Shown in pieces: positions 7,834 through 16,064 of a stretch of 34,126 bases of DNA; position 1 is the stretch's first letter; each line of letters opens with the position of its first letter. The notes under the pieces are model-generated. The model had not been told where the DNA came from. It did not search any database and was given only the letters and a program-made list of their open reading frames with translations. A program made the position numbers and the translations under genes. Source of the DNA: an uncultured Saprospiraceae bacterium (GTDB lineage: Bacteria; Bacteroidota; Bacteroidia; Chitinophagales; Saprospiraceae); NCBI GenBank assembly GCA_937894165.1, contig CALCSX010000073.1, positions 1 to 34,126 on the forward strand, written 5' to 3'.

Positions 7834-10443
7834 CTAATTATTTTTTACTAGATTAAAATGGAAGACTGAACCATTTTTCAATCGTATCGTGAGGATATAA
7901 ACATCAGGCTGCAGGTACTCCAAATCTATAATTAAATCTTCACCTATTGTATTATGCTGATTTACTTCTGCTCCCCATCTGTTATATATGGTATATGATT
8001 CAATTTCCTCACTCATTACCCCTCTTAAATTGACAAATCTATTGGTAGGATTCGGAAATATTGAAACAACAGACGGCGGTTCCTGAATCTCTGCTTCTTG
8101 ATATTCAACGCATTGATTGGCATCCGTTATTTGTAAACTATACCATCCCGCACCTACATTGACGAGATCTTCCTCGGTAGCACCTGTCGACCATAAATAG
8201 GAGTAGGGAGCTGTGCCGCCGCTAACTTCTGACAGAATTGAGCCATCATTGGCACCGGATGAACTCTCAGGAATAGGGGAGAGTTGAATTTCTATTGCTT
8301 CCGGCTCATTTATGTGATAGGATAAATTGATACTACAATTCTCTGAATTAGAAACTGTAACACTGTAATCTCCTGCATAAAGTTTTCGAATCGTATGACC
8401 CCGCGCTCCATTCGACCATTCATATTTTAATAATTCTCTATCCCCGTAAGTCTCTATAAATAATTCAGCATCATTATAACCATTGCACACATTTTCTGAT
8501 GTTTCTATCAATTTCGCTCCGAAACCACACTCACCATTTATCATCACTACCTGCGCTATCTGCTCACAAGCATTAAAATCCGTTACAGTGACTGAATATG
8601 TACCCATGCCGAGGTTTTCTCTCAGCTCACCCGTTTCGCCATTGTCCCATAAAATACTGTAAGGCATCATTCCTCCGTTAATTTCCAGAGTCACACTACC
8701 ATCTTCGATCCCTGAACCGGATGGATATACTACATCAAGTCCTATCTCTATCTCTTCCCCCTCCAATATTTCAAACTCATTTGTCGAAATACAGTTCTCA
8801 TCTGTAAGTGTTACAGAATAATTACCGGCAGCTAACTCTGAAATGCCTACACTTGTTTCTCCTGTTGACCACAATATTGTTTCCGACCCGCCCGGTTCCA
8901 GAACCAATTCCGCTGATCCTTCCTCAGCTCCATGACAGAGATTATCAAGGGTGATGATTTCCAATTCAATAGATTCATAAGAAACAAGGACTTCATCTAC
9001 CGAAATGCAACCGCTATTAGTATCTGTTACTGTCAAAATATAGCTTCCCTCACCATTCACCTCTATATTATAAGTAGTAGAATCTCCTTCTATTTCTCCA
9101 TCCTCACTTGTCCATAAAATAATATATTCCGAGCCCGAAGGACCACTTCCACTCAATTCAATCGCACCCTCATCATTGCATGCTAAGCTCACATTTTCCC
9201 CTGCGTCAATAATAGGTTTATTGAGACAGTCAATATAAGCTGTGAATTTACCGGGTTTATTGTTGATACATCCGTTAAAAGGGTCAGTTATTTGATCCCA
9301 ACAACCGATCTCTACATCGGTGAATGTATGAATTTCAATACTTAAATCATTATTCTCTCCGCTTATATATTCCTCTGCAGTCAATTCTCGCACCTTTAGA
9401 GTGAATGTCATTTCCCAAGGTCCAATCCAATCGCCCCATCCGAAATTTGGATTGCCACTTTCTTCAACACATTCTGGTCCTCCGCCTTCTTGATAGGCAA
9501 ACCATCCTGCCGGAAGGTAAATGCCTTCATTAATACAATTTTGTGCATCCTCCGGACAGTCATTACCTCTGCAAAGTATTAATTTATCGTTTAAGTCAGT
9601 AAAACTGCGATAAACAGGGGAATTTTTTCTATAAAATATTTCTTCTTGGTCATACCAACTCCAAAACTCATTGGAAATTGAAAAATTAGTTGGTTCACCT
9701 GTGCTAATATTAAATGATGCCGGGTCCCAACCTGTGCCAAAAATAGGAATGATAGATTGTAACCATATTATTTGGTTGGTTTGATCTAGGGCAGGAATTT
9801 TAACTGTAAATTCAACCGTTTGACCTGATGTATAAGGAGGCAACACATTGGGGATGATTTCAATATCTTGAGAGAAACAATTATCATTTTCGGTGCTTTC
9901 TAAATCGTACGTGAGTACTTCAAGTGAAAATGAACCCGCATTTATTATCGAAGATCCTACAGCGATTAGATATTCCGTATTTGGCTCTAATTCTAACATC
10001 GTAATAGTCCCAAATTCAGTACTATTATCCACCCTTTCACAAGGAGTTATAGGAAAATTGAGTATTGATGCATTGTCACAAGCCTGGAAAACATCCAAAC
10101 CGAAAGACCGAATTCCTCCTACATCCGACGACTTAAGTACAATATCCGTAAATGTAAAATCACCTGAATTGAATTTGTACCACACAATTTTCCATTCGTC
10201 TTCAATACAAGAGGAACTATTGACAGAACTAATAGCGGCATCGATATTGCAACCTGTTTCGCTGCCCTTTAAGCCCAAGGGTGCGTTTTGGCTAGCATCA
10301 CAAGCTTCAAAAGCATTGAAAGATTCTACAAAGTTTATTTCGATGGCATCTTCACAGTTATCAGAAAAATCACATTGGGCGAGTGCAGCGTGGCACAAAA
10401 AAACTAAAGAAAAAATTAGACAAAAGGGGAAGATTTTATTCAT
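7834..10443 (-). CDS. T9SS-exported surface protein, tandem paralogue 3 of 3 (longer, four SprB repeats)
   Basis: 869 residues from the ATG at 10441-10443, with a signal peptide (MNKIFPFCLIFSLVFLCHAA..LAQ). The N-terminal ~400 residues match the two downstream paralogues (IVWYKFNSGDFTFTDI, RSFGLDVFQAC, LPPYTSGQTVEFTVKIPAL, IPIFGTGWDPASF, AGWFAYQEGGGP, GWGDWIGPWEMTFTL). An Ig/PKD-like domain (DAGENVSLAC to DTNSGCISVDEV) follows. The extra length comes from four SprB repeats, with ILWSTGE, ILWDNGE, YEWSNGA and YLWSTGA cores, each closing with a YSVTVTD-like or YSLQITD strand. The T9SS tail (VSIFPNPTNRFVNLRG, YNRWGAEV, LQPDVYILTI) is more diverged than in the other two. It is the first gene of the minus-strand tandem set and may be the ancestral or least recently duplicated copy (inference). 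Confidence 0.86.
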   Translation of the reverse strand: MNKIFPFCLIFSLVFLCHAALAQCDFSDNCEDAIEINFVESFNAFEACDASQNAPLGLKGSETGCNIDAAISSVNSSSCIEDEWKIVWYKFNSGDFTFTDIVLKSSDVGGIRSFGLDVFQACDNASILNFPITPCERVDNSTEFGTITMLELEPNTEYLIAVGSSIINAGSFSLEVLTYDLESTENDNCFSQDIEIIPNVLPPYTSGQTVEFTVKIPALDQTNQIIWLQSIIPIFGTGWDPASFNISTGEPTNFSISNEFWSWYDQEEIFYRKNSPVYRSFTDLNDKLILCRGNDCPEDAQNCINEGIYLPAGWFAYQEGGGPECVEESGNPNFGWGDWIGPWEMTFTLKVRELTAEEYISGENNDLSIEIHTFTDVEIGCWDQITDPFNGCINNKPGKFTAYIDCLNKPIIDAGENVSLACNDEGAIELSGSGPSGSEYIILWTSEDGEIEGDSTTYNIEVNGEGSYILTVTDTNSGCISVDEVLVSYESIELEIITLDNLCHGAEEGSAELVLEPGGSETILWSTGETSVGISELAAGNYSVTLTDENCISTNEFEILEGEEIEIGLDVVYPSGSGIEDGSVTLEINGGMMPYSILWDNGETGELRENLGMGTYSVTVTDFNACEQIAQVVMINGECGFGAKLIETSENVCNGYNDAELFIETYGDRELLKYEWSNGARGHTIRKLYAGDYSVTVSNSENCSINLSYHINEPEAIEIQLSPIPESSSGANDGSILSEVSGGTAPYSYLWSTGATEEDLVNVGAGWYSLQITDANQCVEYQEAEIQEPPSVVSIFPNPTNRFVNLRGVMSEEIESYTIYNRWGAEVNQHNTIGEDLIIDLEYLQPDVYILTIRLKNGSVFHFNLVKNN

Positions 10444-10540
10444 AACTCATATTTTTCTGAAATATAAAGTTAGAAAAAATACCAATTAATATGTAATTAT
10501 TATAAAATTCATAGGGTTTTTCGAAAAAATAGCTCGTGTA

Positions 10541-11020
10541 TTATAAAACAGAACCATCAAACGACAAGGGTAATAAATCTTTGGCAGAAGAAATCATATA
10601 GATCGGTCCGCTCGAACCTTGTAAAATTATTTGAATATTTTCTTTTTGCTTGCCCTCGCACTCTAAAAGTTGCTGTCTGCATTTTCCGCAAGGAGATACA
10701 GGTAAAGGTATTTCCTTAGATCCTTGCACAGTGATAGCTATCATCTCGATTGAGATGCCCGGGTGATTAACATTGGCTCCGGTTAAAACTGTTGTTTCGG
10801 CGCAAGTACACATAGGGTAAGAAGCATTTTCCTGATTAGCGCCATCAATAATTACGCCATTAGCAAGAAGTAATGCAGCCCCTACTTTGAACTTAGAATA
10901 AGGAGAGTATGATCTTTCTAAGTTTTGATGAGCCCTTTGAAGTAAGTTTCGTTGGCTTTCGCTTAAATCATCGCTGTTGGGAAAAACAGTATATTCAGTA
11001 ACAATTTTAACTTTCTCCAT
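10541..11020 (-). CDS. cdd: Cytidine deaminase
   Basis: 159 residues, ATG at 11018-11020. It hydrolytically deaminates cytidine and deoxycytidine to uridine and deoxyuridine in pyrimidine salvage, in the cytoplasm. The homotetrameric-type active site is visible: a substrate-binding NQEN near residue 62, CAE at ~73-75 (zinc Cys and catalytic Glu) and PCGKC at ~110-114 supplying two more zinc cysteines. SYSPYSKFKVGAAL at ~37-50 is the usual conserved N-terminal motif. Length is slightly above the usual ~130-135 because of an N-terminal extension of ~20 residues. It lies 24 bases downstream of the small NqrM-like gene on the same strand, so the two may share a transcript. Confidence 0.95.
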   Translation of the reverse strand: MEKVKIVTEYTVFPNSDDLSESQRNLLQRAHQNLERSYSPYSKFKVGAALLLANGVIIDGANQENASYPMCTCAETTVLTGANVNHPGISIEMIAITVQGSKEIPLPVSPCGKCRQQLLECEGKQKENIQIILQGSSGPIYMISSAKDLLPLSFDGSVL

Positions 11021-11044
11021 TAAGATTCATATATTTTCAAAAAT

Positions 11045-11260
11045 TTAAGCTTTCGCATCCTTAATTTCAGGCATTTTGCAGTCCTCTTCAGCCTTTTTTC
11101 CACAAACATTACAGTCGCCAAGCTTATTTTTTAAAAAAGGGCTGTTGGATGCGCAAGTTCCCCTGAATTCCTCCCCTTTAAAAATATAACGAATATTCAT
11201 TAATAAAAATGATATTCCGAAGATTGCAAAAATTATAATTAATATCCTTAAGAATTCCAT
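11045..11260 (-). CDS. Small Cys-rich single-pass membrane protein, NqrM-like
   Basis: 71 residues from the ATG at 11258-11260; an upstream in-frame TTG at 11281 would add seven polar residues. One N-terminal transmembrane helix (ILIIIFAIFGISFLLMN) is followed by a short soluble tail with four cysteines: GTCAS, then CNVCGK and EDCK. This layout resembles NqrM/DUF539-type proteins, small membrane proteins with clustered cysteines thought to help deliver iron to Na+-translocating NADH:quinone reductase. Related Bacteroidetes proteins are often called simply 'membrane or secreted protein'. No nqr genes are in the window, so the assignment rests on pattern alone. Confidence 0.6.
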   Translation of the reverse strand: MEFLRILIIIFAIFGISFLLMNIRYIFKGEEFRGTCASNSPFLKNKLGDCNVCGKKAEEDCKMPEIKDAKA

Positions 11261-11316
11261 GTCGATTGTTTCTTTTTTCAACGCTTCAATGGATGTAACA
11301 GTTCATGAATATTAAT

Positions 11317-11324
11317 TACCTTTG
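11317..11324 (+). promoter_or_regulatory. Bacteroidetes -7 box upstream of mazG
   Basis: TACCTTTG is an exact TAnnTTTG match, placing a transcription start near 11330, ~20 bases before the mazG ATG. No clear -33 TTG element is seen at the expected distance. Confidence 0.6.
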
Positions 11325-11334
11325 AAGCCGGATA

Positions 11335-11342
11335 CAAAATTA
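11335..11342 (-). promoter_or_regulatory. Bacteroidetes -7 box (minus strand) upstream of the NqrM-like gene
   Basis: CAAAATTA on the plus strand reads TAATTTTG on the minus strand, an exact TAnnTTTG match. It would start transcripts near 11330, giving a leader of ~70 bases to the ATG at 11260. It faces the mazG box, so the two transcripts would start almost on top of each other. Confidence 0.4.
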
Positions 11343-11349
11343 CAGTTTA

Positions 11350-12120
11350 ATGTCTACAAATCATAGTGAAAGTTTACTTGCCTTCGAGAGATTATTGAAA
11401 ATAATGGATGATCTACGGGAAAAATGTCCATGGGATAAAAAACAAACCATGGAATCTCTCAGAAATCTAACCATTGAGGAGACCTATGAATTGGCTGAGG
11501 AAATAGCGAAAGGGGATACCCAGGGTATAAAAGAAGAGGTGGGGGATATTATGCTGCACATGGTTTTCTACAGTAAAATTGCTTCTGAGAGCAATGATTG
11601 GAATGTGGCAGACAGTTTAAATGCTATTTGTGAAAAACTGATCCACCGACACCCACATATCTATGGTGATGTAAAGGTGGATTCCGAGGAGGATGTGAAG
11701 CGCAATTGGGAGGCTTTAAAGTTGGCTGAGGGTAAAAAATCTATACTTCAAGGGGTTCCAAATGGCTTGCCCGCCTTGGTGAAAGCTTTTAGAATGCAAG
11801 AAAAAGTAAAGCATGTGGGCTTCGAATGGACAGAAATTGAAGACGTGTGGAATAAGGTGCAAGAGGAATTGGCTGAGCTTCAGGAGGCCACTGAGACCAA
11901 GGATATTTCCAAGATTACTGATGAGTTTGGCGATGTTTTGTTTTCATTGATAAATTATGCGCGTTTCCTTAAAATTGACCCGGAAATGGCATTGGAGCGA
12001 ACCAATCAAAAGTTCAAACGCAGATTCGAGTATATTGAATCGCAAGCCGGAGATCGATTGCAGGAAATGTCTCTGGCGGATATGGATGTTTTGTGGGAGG
12101 AAGCCAAAACGAAAGCGTAA
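11350..12120 (+). CDS. mazG: Nucleoside triphosphate pyrophosphohydrolase MazG
   Basis: 256 residues, ATG start. MazG hydrolyses (d)NTPs to the monophosphate and pyrophosphate and is a cytoplasmic house-cleaning enzyme; in E. coli it also affects ppGpp levels. Two tandem MazG helical domains are visible. The first has CPWDKKQT and the Mg-binding EExxE/ExxD pattern (EETYELAEE near 43-51; KEEVGDIMLH near 61-70). The second has the EELAELQEA and DEFGDVLFSLINYAR versions. The length matches the two-domain family (~260). It is the first plus-strand gene after the divergent junction with the NqrM-like gene and has its own -7 box. Confidence 0.95.
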   Translation: MSTNHSESLLAFERLLKIMDDLREKCPWDKKQTMESLRNLTIEETYELAEEIAKGDTQGIKEEVGDIMLHMVFYSKIASESNDWNVADSLNAICEKLIHRHPHIYGDVKVDSEEDVKRNWEALKLAEGKKSILQGVPNGLPALVKAFRMQEKVKHVGFEWTEIEDVWNKVQEELAELQEATETKDISKITDEFGDVLFSLINYARFLKIDPEMALERTNQKFKRRFEYIESQAGDRLQEMSLADMDVLWEEAKTKA

Positions 12121-12175
12121 TAAGTCTTTCAAAATAAATAATTCCATATATACTATATATTTTAACTTATATTTG

Positions 12176-12183
12176 TATCTTTG
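12176..12183 (+). promoter_or_regulatory. Bacteroidetes -7 box upstream of rpsO
   Basis: TATCTTTG matches TAnnTTTG exactly. Transcription would begin near 12189, leaving a ~45-base leader before the rpsO ATG at 12236. rpsO leaders in other bacteria carry an autoregulatory S15 binding structure; no specific structure is claimed here. Confidence 0.65.
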
Positions 12184-12235
12184 CACCGCTATAAACGATC
12201 TCAGTGATCACTATTGGTAACCATAAAAATACAAA

Positions 12236-12511
12236 ATGGCAGTTTATTTAACTAAAGAAAAGATGGAAGATATCTTCATTGAACATGGAGGATCTAAAGA
12301 AAACACAGGATCAATCGAAGGACAGGTTGCTCTATTTACTTTCAGAATTCAAAAATTATCTGAACACCTTAATTCTAATCACAAAGATCACGCGTGTCGT
12401 AAAACATTGCTTGAGCTAGTGGGTAAGAGAAGAGGTCTATTAGCTTACTTATCGAAAAAAGATATCAATAAGTACCGTCAGTTAATTGAAAAGCTGGGTA
12501 TTAGAAAATAA
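12236..12511 (+). CDS. rpsO: 30S ribosomal protein S15
   Basis: 91 residues (the family is usually 89). S15 is a primary 16S rRNA-binding protein that nucleates assembly of the platform of the small subunit. Recognisable features are the GSIEGQVALFTFRIQKLSEH helix, the conserved HKDHACRKTLLELVGKRR rRNA-binding loop and the LLAYLSKKDINKYRQLI C-terminal helix. It is followed by pnp, the classic rpsO-pnp gene order, with a hairpin between them. Confidence 0.97.
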   Translation: MAVYLTKEKMEDIFIEHGGSKENTGSIEGQVALFTFRIQKLSEHLNSNHKDHACRKTLLELVGKRRGLLAYLSKKDINKYRQLIEKLGIRK

Positions 12512-12517
12512 AATTTT

Positions 12518-12545
12518 AAAAGGAGTATCCGGCGATACTCCTTTT
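12518..12545 (+). terminator. rpsO-pnp intergenic hairpin (terminator or attenuator)
   Basis: A perfect 12-base stem, AAAAGGAGTATC (12518-12529) with GATACTCCTTTT (12534-12545), and a CGGC tetraloop. It begins 6 bases after the rpsO stop. The T tract is modest, so it may be a leaky terminator or an RNase-processing hairpin, as in the rpsO-pnp region of other bacteria. Confidence 0.75.
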
Positions 12546-12648
12546 ATCTTTATATATTTTCACATATTTGTGAAACCCTTAATCAATGTTTTGTTTGCTT
12601 GCCCGCGGTTTACCGCAATTTTTTTAACTTATAAATCAATAATTAATT

Positions 12649-14919
12649 ATGGGAAAACAAATTCCTACTACTGTCTCTTTTCATTTACCTGATGGAAGAG
12701 AAGTATTTATCGAAACGGGCAAACTTGCAACTTTAGCTGACGGTTCCGTTGTCGTTAGAGTCGACAAAACAATGTTACTATGTACTGTAGTATCAGCCAG
12801 AGAAGCTAAACCAGGTCAGTCTTTCTTTCCTTTATCAGTAGATTATCAGGAGAAATTTGCTGCCTTAGGTCGCATACCCGGCAATTTCTTCAAAAGAGAA
12901 TCTCGGTTGAGTGATTATGAAATACTTATTTCAAGATTAGTAGACAGAGCTATCAGACCATTGTTTCCTGAGGGCTACATGAATGAAACGCAAGTAATGA
13001 TAAGCCTTATTTCAGGTGATGCCAATACTTTGCCTGATTGTTATGCGGCACTAGCTGTTTCTGCCGCGCTTTCTATTTCCGATATACCTTTTGATGGACC
13101 AATAGCTGAAGTGAGAGTAGCCCGTGTTGATGGTGAATTCCTTATCAATCCTTTGAAAGAAGATCTCGACAGAGCTGATATGGATATTATCGTTGCAGCT
13201 TCAGAAAAAGATATCATGATGGTGGAAGGTGAATCTAAGGAATGCCAAGAAGCAGATCTTATTGAGGCTATTAGACTCGGCCATGAAGCAATAAAAGTTC
13301 AAATTAATGCACAACACGAATTAGTTCGAGCACTAGGTGGCGAGGCAGGTGTTAAGAGAGAAATTGAAACAGCTGAGGAAAATACTGAGCTTTTGAATTA
13401 CATTAAGGAGAACTCATCTTCAAAATTGCAAGAAGTAGTTAGATCCGGTGCTGATAAAAAAACAAGGAGTAATGCCTTTAAAGCTATTAAAACTGAAATT
13501 AAAGAGGCACTACTTGCTGAGAAAGGTGAGGAGTATTTAGCTGAGGTTGGTGAGGCATTGAGCAATTACTTTGATAAGCATAAGAAAGAAACCATTCGAA
13601 GAGTAGTTTTAGACGAAAACAGACGGTTGGACGGAAGAAAATTTGATGAAGTTCGACCGATCTGGTGTGAAGTTGATTATCTTCCTTCCGCTCACGGTTC
13701 TGCGATATTCAATAGAGGAGAGACACAATCTTTAACTTCGCTTACCCTAGGTACGAAGTTGGATGAGCAAATGATTGATAATGCTTTAGGGCTTTACCAT
13801 GACAAATTTATACTTCATTATAATTTCCCTGCATTTTCAGTAGGAGAGGTTAGACCAAATAGAGGTCCCGGTAGACGTGAAGTAGGTCACGCGAACCTTG
13901 CCGGAAGATCTATTAGACAAATAATGCCAAAAGATTTTCCTTATACTGTAAGAATTGTATCTGATATTTTAGAGTCTAACGGCTCCAGCTCAATGGCTAC
14001 CGTTTGTGCCGGCTCACTGGCTCTTATGGATGCGGGTGTTCAAATCAAGGAACATATTGCCGGTATAGCAATGGGGATGGTGTCTGATGGCAAGAAATTT
14101 GCCATTTTGACAGATATTCTAGGTGACGAAGATGCTATCGGAGATATGGATTTTAAAGTGACGGGTACCACGAAAGGTATTACAGCTTGTCAAATGGACA
14201 TCAAGATAGATGGTCTTCCATACGAGCAATTAGAGAAAGCTTTGAATCAGGCTAAGGAGGGTAGATTGCACATTTTGAATATAATGAATCAAACTATCGC
14301 TGAAACAAATCCTGACCTTAAGCCGCACGCGCCTAGGATGGTTGAACTCAGAATCCCTAAAAGCTTCATTGGAGCTGTTATCGGCCCAGGGGGATCAATT
14401 ATTCAGGAAATGCAGAAAATTACCGGAACCACAATTACCATTACAGAAGTTGGCGATGAAGGTGTCGTAAACATCAGCAGTAGTAATGCACAAGGTATCG
14501 ATGCTGCCGTGGACAGAATCAATGAGATTTCTTTCGAAGTATCAGTAGGAGATGAGTATGAAGCAGTGGTAGCCTCAATTATGCCATATGGCGCTTTTGT
14601 TGATTTTAAAGGGAAATCAGGCTTACTGCATGTTTCTGAAATGTCCTATGATAGAATCGAAAACGTTGAGGATTTTCTGAAAGTGGGTGATAAGGTCAAA
14701 GTTAAGTTACTTGAAGTCGATAAGAAAACCGGTAAATTCAGACTTTCCAGCAAAGCTTTAATGCCAAAACCTGAGGGTTATGTCGAAAGACCTCCAAGAG
14801 ATGAAAGCAGAGGCGGAGGAAGAGATGGAGGTAGAGACGGTGGAAGAGACAGAGACAGAAGAGGAGGGAATGATGGCAGAAGAAACTTTGACAACGATCG
14901 GAATAGAAATAGAGATTAA
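12649..14919 (+). CDS. pnp: Polyribonucleotide nucleotidyltransferase (PNPase)
   Basis: 756 residues, ATG start. PNPase is a phosphorolytic 3'-to-5' exoribonuclease working in cytoplasmic mRNA decay. Two RNase PH cores are visible: the first from GREVFIETGKLATLADGSVV with FKRESRLSDYEILISRLVDR, the second from LDGRKFDEVRPIWCEV with HGSAIFNRGETQSL and GPGRREVGHANLAGRS. Near residue 575 is a KH domain (IGAVIGPGGSIIQEMQKITG), and from ~634 an S1 domain (VASIMPYGAFVDF, GLLHVSEMS). The last ~50 residues form an Arg/Gly/Asp-rich tail (RGGGRDGGRDGGRDRDRRGG) beyond the usual PNPase end near 700-710, probably disordered and able to bind RNA (inference). An in-frame region of another reading frame overlaps the upstream gap but is not a gene. 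Confidence 0.97.
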   Translation: MGKQIPTTVSFHLPDGREVFIETGKLATLADGSVVVRVDKTMLLCTVVSAREAKPGQSFFPLSVDYQEKFAALGRIPGNFFKRESRLSDYEILISRLVDRAIRPLFPEGYMNETQVMISLISGDANTLPDCYAALAVSAALSISDIPFDGPIAEVRVARVDGEFLINPLKEDLDRADMDIIVAASEKDIMMVEGESKECQEADLIEAIRLGHEAIKVQINAQHELVRALGGEAGVKREIETAEENTELLNYIKENSSSKLQEVVRSGADKKTRSNAFKAIKTEIKEALLAEKGEEYLAEVGEALSNYFDKHKKETIRRVVLDENRRLDGRKFDEVRPIWCEVDYLPSAHGSAIFNRGETQSLTSLTLGTKLDEQMIDNALGLYHDKFILHYNFPAFSVGEVRPNRGPGRREVGHANLAGRSIRQIMPKDFPYTVRIVSDILESNGSSSMATVCAGSLALMDAGVQIKEHIAGIAMGMVSDGKKFAILTDILGDEDAIGDMDFKVTGTTKGITACQMDIKIDGLPYEQLEKALNQAKEGRLHILNIMNQTIAETNPDLKPHAPRMVELRIPKSFIGAVIGPGGSIIQEMQKITGTTITITEVGDEGVVNISSSNAQGIDAAVDRINEISFEVSVGDEYEAVVASIMPYGAFVDFKGKSGLLHVSEMSYDRIENVEDFLKVGDKVKVKLLEVDKKTGKFRLSSKALMPKPEGYVERPPRDESRGGGRDGGRDGGRDRDRRGGNDGRRNFDNDRNRNRD

Positions 14920-14925
14920 ACTCTA

Positions 14926-15002
14926 AAAATAATGTAACTACTCAGGTAAATGCTTTCCAATTTTTATCGAAATTGATCGTACCTGAGTGGTTACAAAATA
15001 AT
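14926..15002. mobile_element. 61-bp palindromic MITE (14934-14994) with 8-bp target-site duplication
   Basis: Terminal inverted repeats GTAACTACTCAGGTA (14934-14948) and TACCTGAGTGGTTAC (14980-14994) pair over 15 bases with one mismatch. The element is flanked on both sides by AAAATAAT (14926-14933 and 14995-15002), an exact 8-base direct duplication. Ends beginning GTAA and an 8-base target duplication are the known signature of IS66-family elements. There is no coding capacity. The insertion sits just after the pnp stop and before its terminator, so it is probably transcribed as part of the pnp 3' untranslated region and would fold into a hairpin. A longer relative lies at 20616-20776. Confidence 0.85.
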
Positions 15003-15011
15003 AATTTTAAT

Positions 15012-15052
15012 AAAAAAGCTCTCTTTACTTTGGATAAGAGAGCTTTTTTTTT
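15012..15052 (+). terminator. Intrinsic terminator after pnp
   Basis: AAAAAAGCTCTCTT (15012-15025) pairs with AAGAGAGCTTTTTT (15036-15049) across a 10-base loop, followed by more T. It is a strong rho-independent terminator, displaced from the pnp stop by the MITE insertion. Confidence 0.88.
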
Positions 15053-15102
15053 GATATTTAGAACAGATTTAGGTTTTTACGAGTTTTTACTCATAAGTTT
15101 TA

Positions 15103-15110
15103 TAATCTTG
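15103..15110 (+). promoter_or_regulatory. Near-consensus -7 box upstream of rpoD
   Basis: TAATCTTG differs from TAnnTTTG at one position. It lies 18 bases before the ATG, which would give a very short leader. Low certainty. Confidence 0.3.
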
Positions 15111-15127
15111 AACTAGGGAATCAAAGA

Positions 15128-15997
15128 ATGCGTCAACTAAAAATATCACATCGTATAACATCCAGAGAGAGTATTGCTTTGGATAAGTATCTCAACGATA
15201 TTAATAAAATACCACTCCTCACTGCGGAAGATGAATCCAACCTTGCAAAAAGGATAAAAGAAGGGGATCAGGAAGCTTTGATGAAGCTGACAGAATCTAA
15301 CTTGCGATTCGTTGTTTCTGTTTCTAAACAATATCAAAATCAGGGTCTTTCACTTTCCGATTTGATTAATGAAGGTAATTTGGGCTTGATGAAAGCAGCT
15401 AAAAGATTTGATGAAACCAAAGGATTTAAGTTTATTTCATATGCTGTTTGGTGGATAAGACAATCTATTCTTCAAGCTATTGTAGAATATTCGAGAATCG
15501 TTAGATTGCCGCTCAATAAAGTGAGCGCCTATAATAAAGTCAATCAGGTTTTTACATCTTTTGTACAAGAATTCGAGCGAGAACCGAGCGTAGAAGAATT
15601 ATCAGAAATCCTAGATATTCCTGCGAAAGAAATTTCCTTGGTTTTGAAAGGAAGTGGCAAGCATGTTTCTGTTGATGCCCCAATGTCTGAAGATGAAGAT
15701 TCTTCCACTTTATTGGATATGATGACAATGGATGATGGGATTTCGCCGGATTTGAAATTAATGGAAGAATCTCTTCAAAAGGAAATTTCCATCGGTCTTT
15801 CTGTACTTTCTCCTAGAGAAGTTACTATTTTGGAAGGATTTTACGGACTTAATGGCACGAAACCACTCTCACTTGAAGAGCTCGCAATTAGATATGACTT
15901 GACACGTGAAAGAGTTAGACAGATTAGAGACAGGGCTTTAGGAAGATTGAGAAAATCATACTCGCGAAAAGCTTTTATAAGTTTTTTAGAACCTTAA
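15128..15997 (+). CDS. rpoD: Primary RNA polymerase sigma factor (RpoD/SigA)
   Basis: 289 residues, the short form usual for the Bacteroidetes housekeeping sigma factor, which lacks most of region 1. It directs RNA polymerase to the TAnnTTTG/TTG promoters seen elsewhere in the window. Region 1.2 is IALDKYLNDINKIPLLTAED; region 2 includes NLRFVVSVSKQYQ, LSLSDLINEGNLGL and RFDETKGFKFISYAVWWIRQ (~58-111). Region 3 spans ~124-200. Region 4, ~225-280, ends with the helix-turn-helix LSLEELAIRYDLTRERVRQI. It has its own terminator-bounded locus after pnp. Confidence 0.96.
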   Translation: MRQLKISHRITSRESIALDKYLNDINKIPLLTAEDESNLAKRIKEGDQEALMKLTESNLRFVVSVSKQYQNQGLSLSDLINEGNLGLMKAAKRFDETKGFKFISYAVWWIRQSILQAIVEYSRIVRLPLNKVSAYNKVNQVFTSFVQEFEREPSVEELSEILDIPAKEISLVLKGSGKHVSVDAPMSEDEDSSTLLDMMTMDDGISPDLKLMEESLQKEISIGLSVLSPREVTILEGFYGLNGTKPLSLEELAIRYDLTRERVRQIRDRALGRLRKSYSRKAFISFLEP

Positions 15998-16064
15998 TCT
16001 GCCTCCCTATCAAGATGTCTATTTTTACCTATTCGTTTTTGAATAAACAATCAAATTCTGTACC

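Noticed and set aside
9893..10489. Plus-strand 198-residue open frame
   Set aside because: It lies antisense to the signal-peptide and N-terminal region of a convincing T9SS protein gene, and its own sequence has no recognisable motif.
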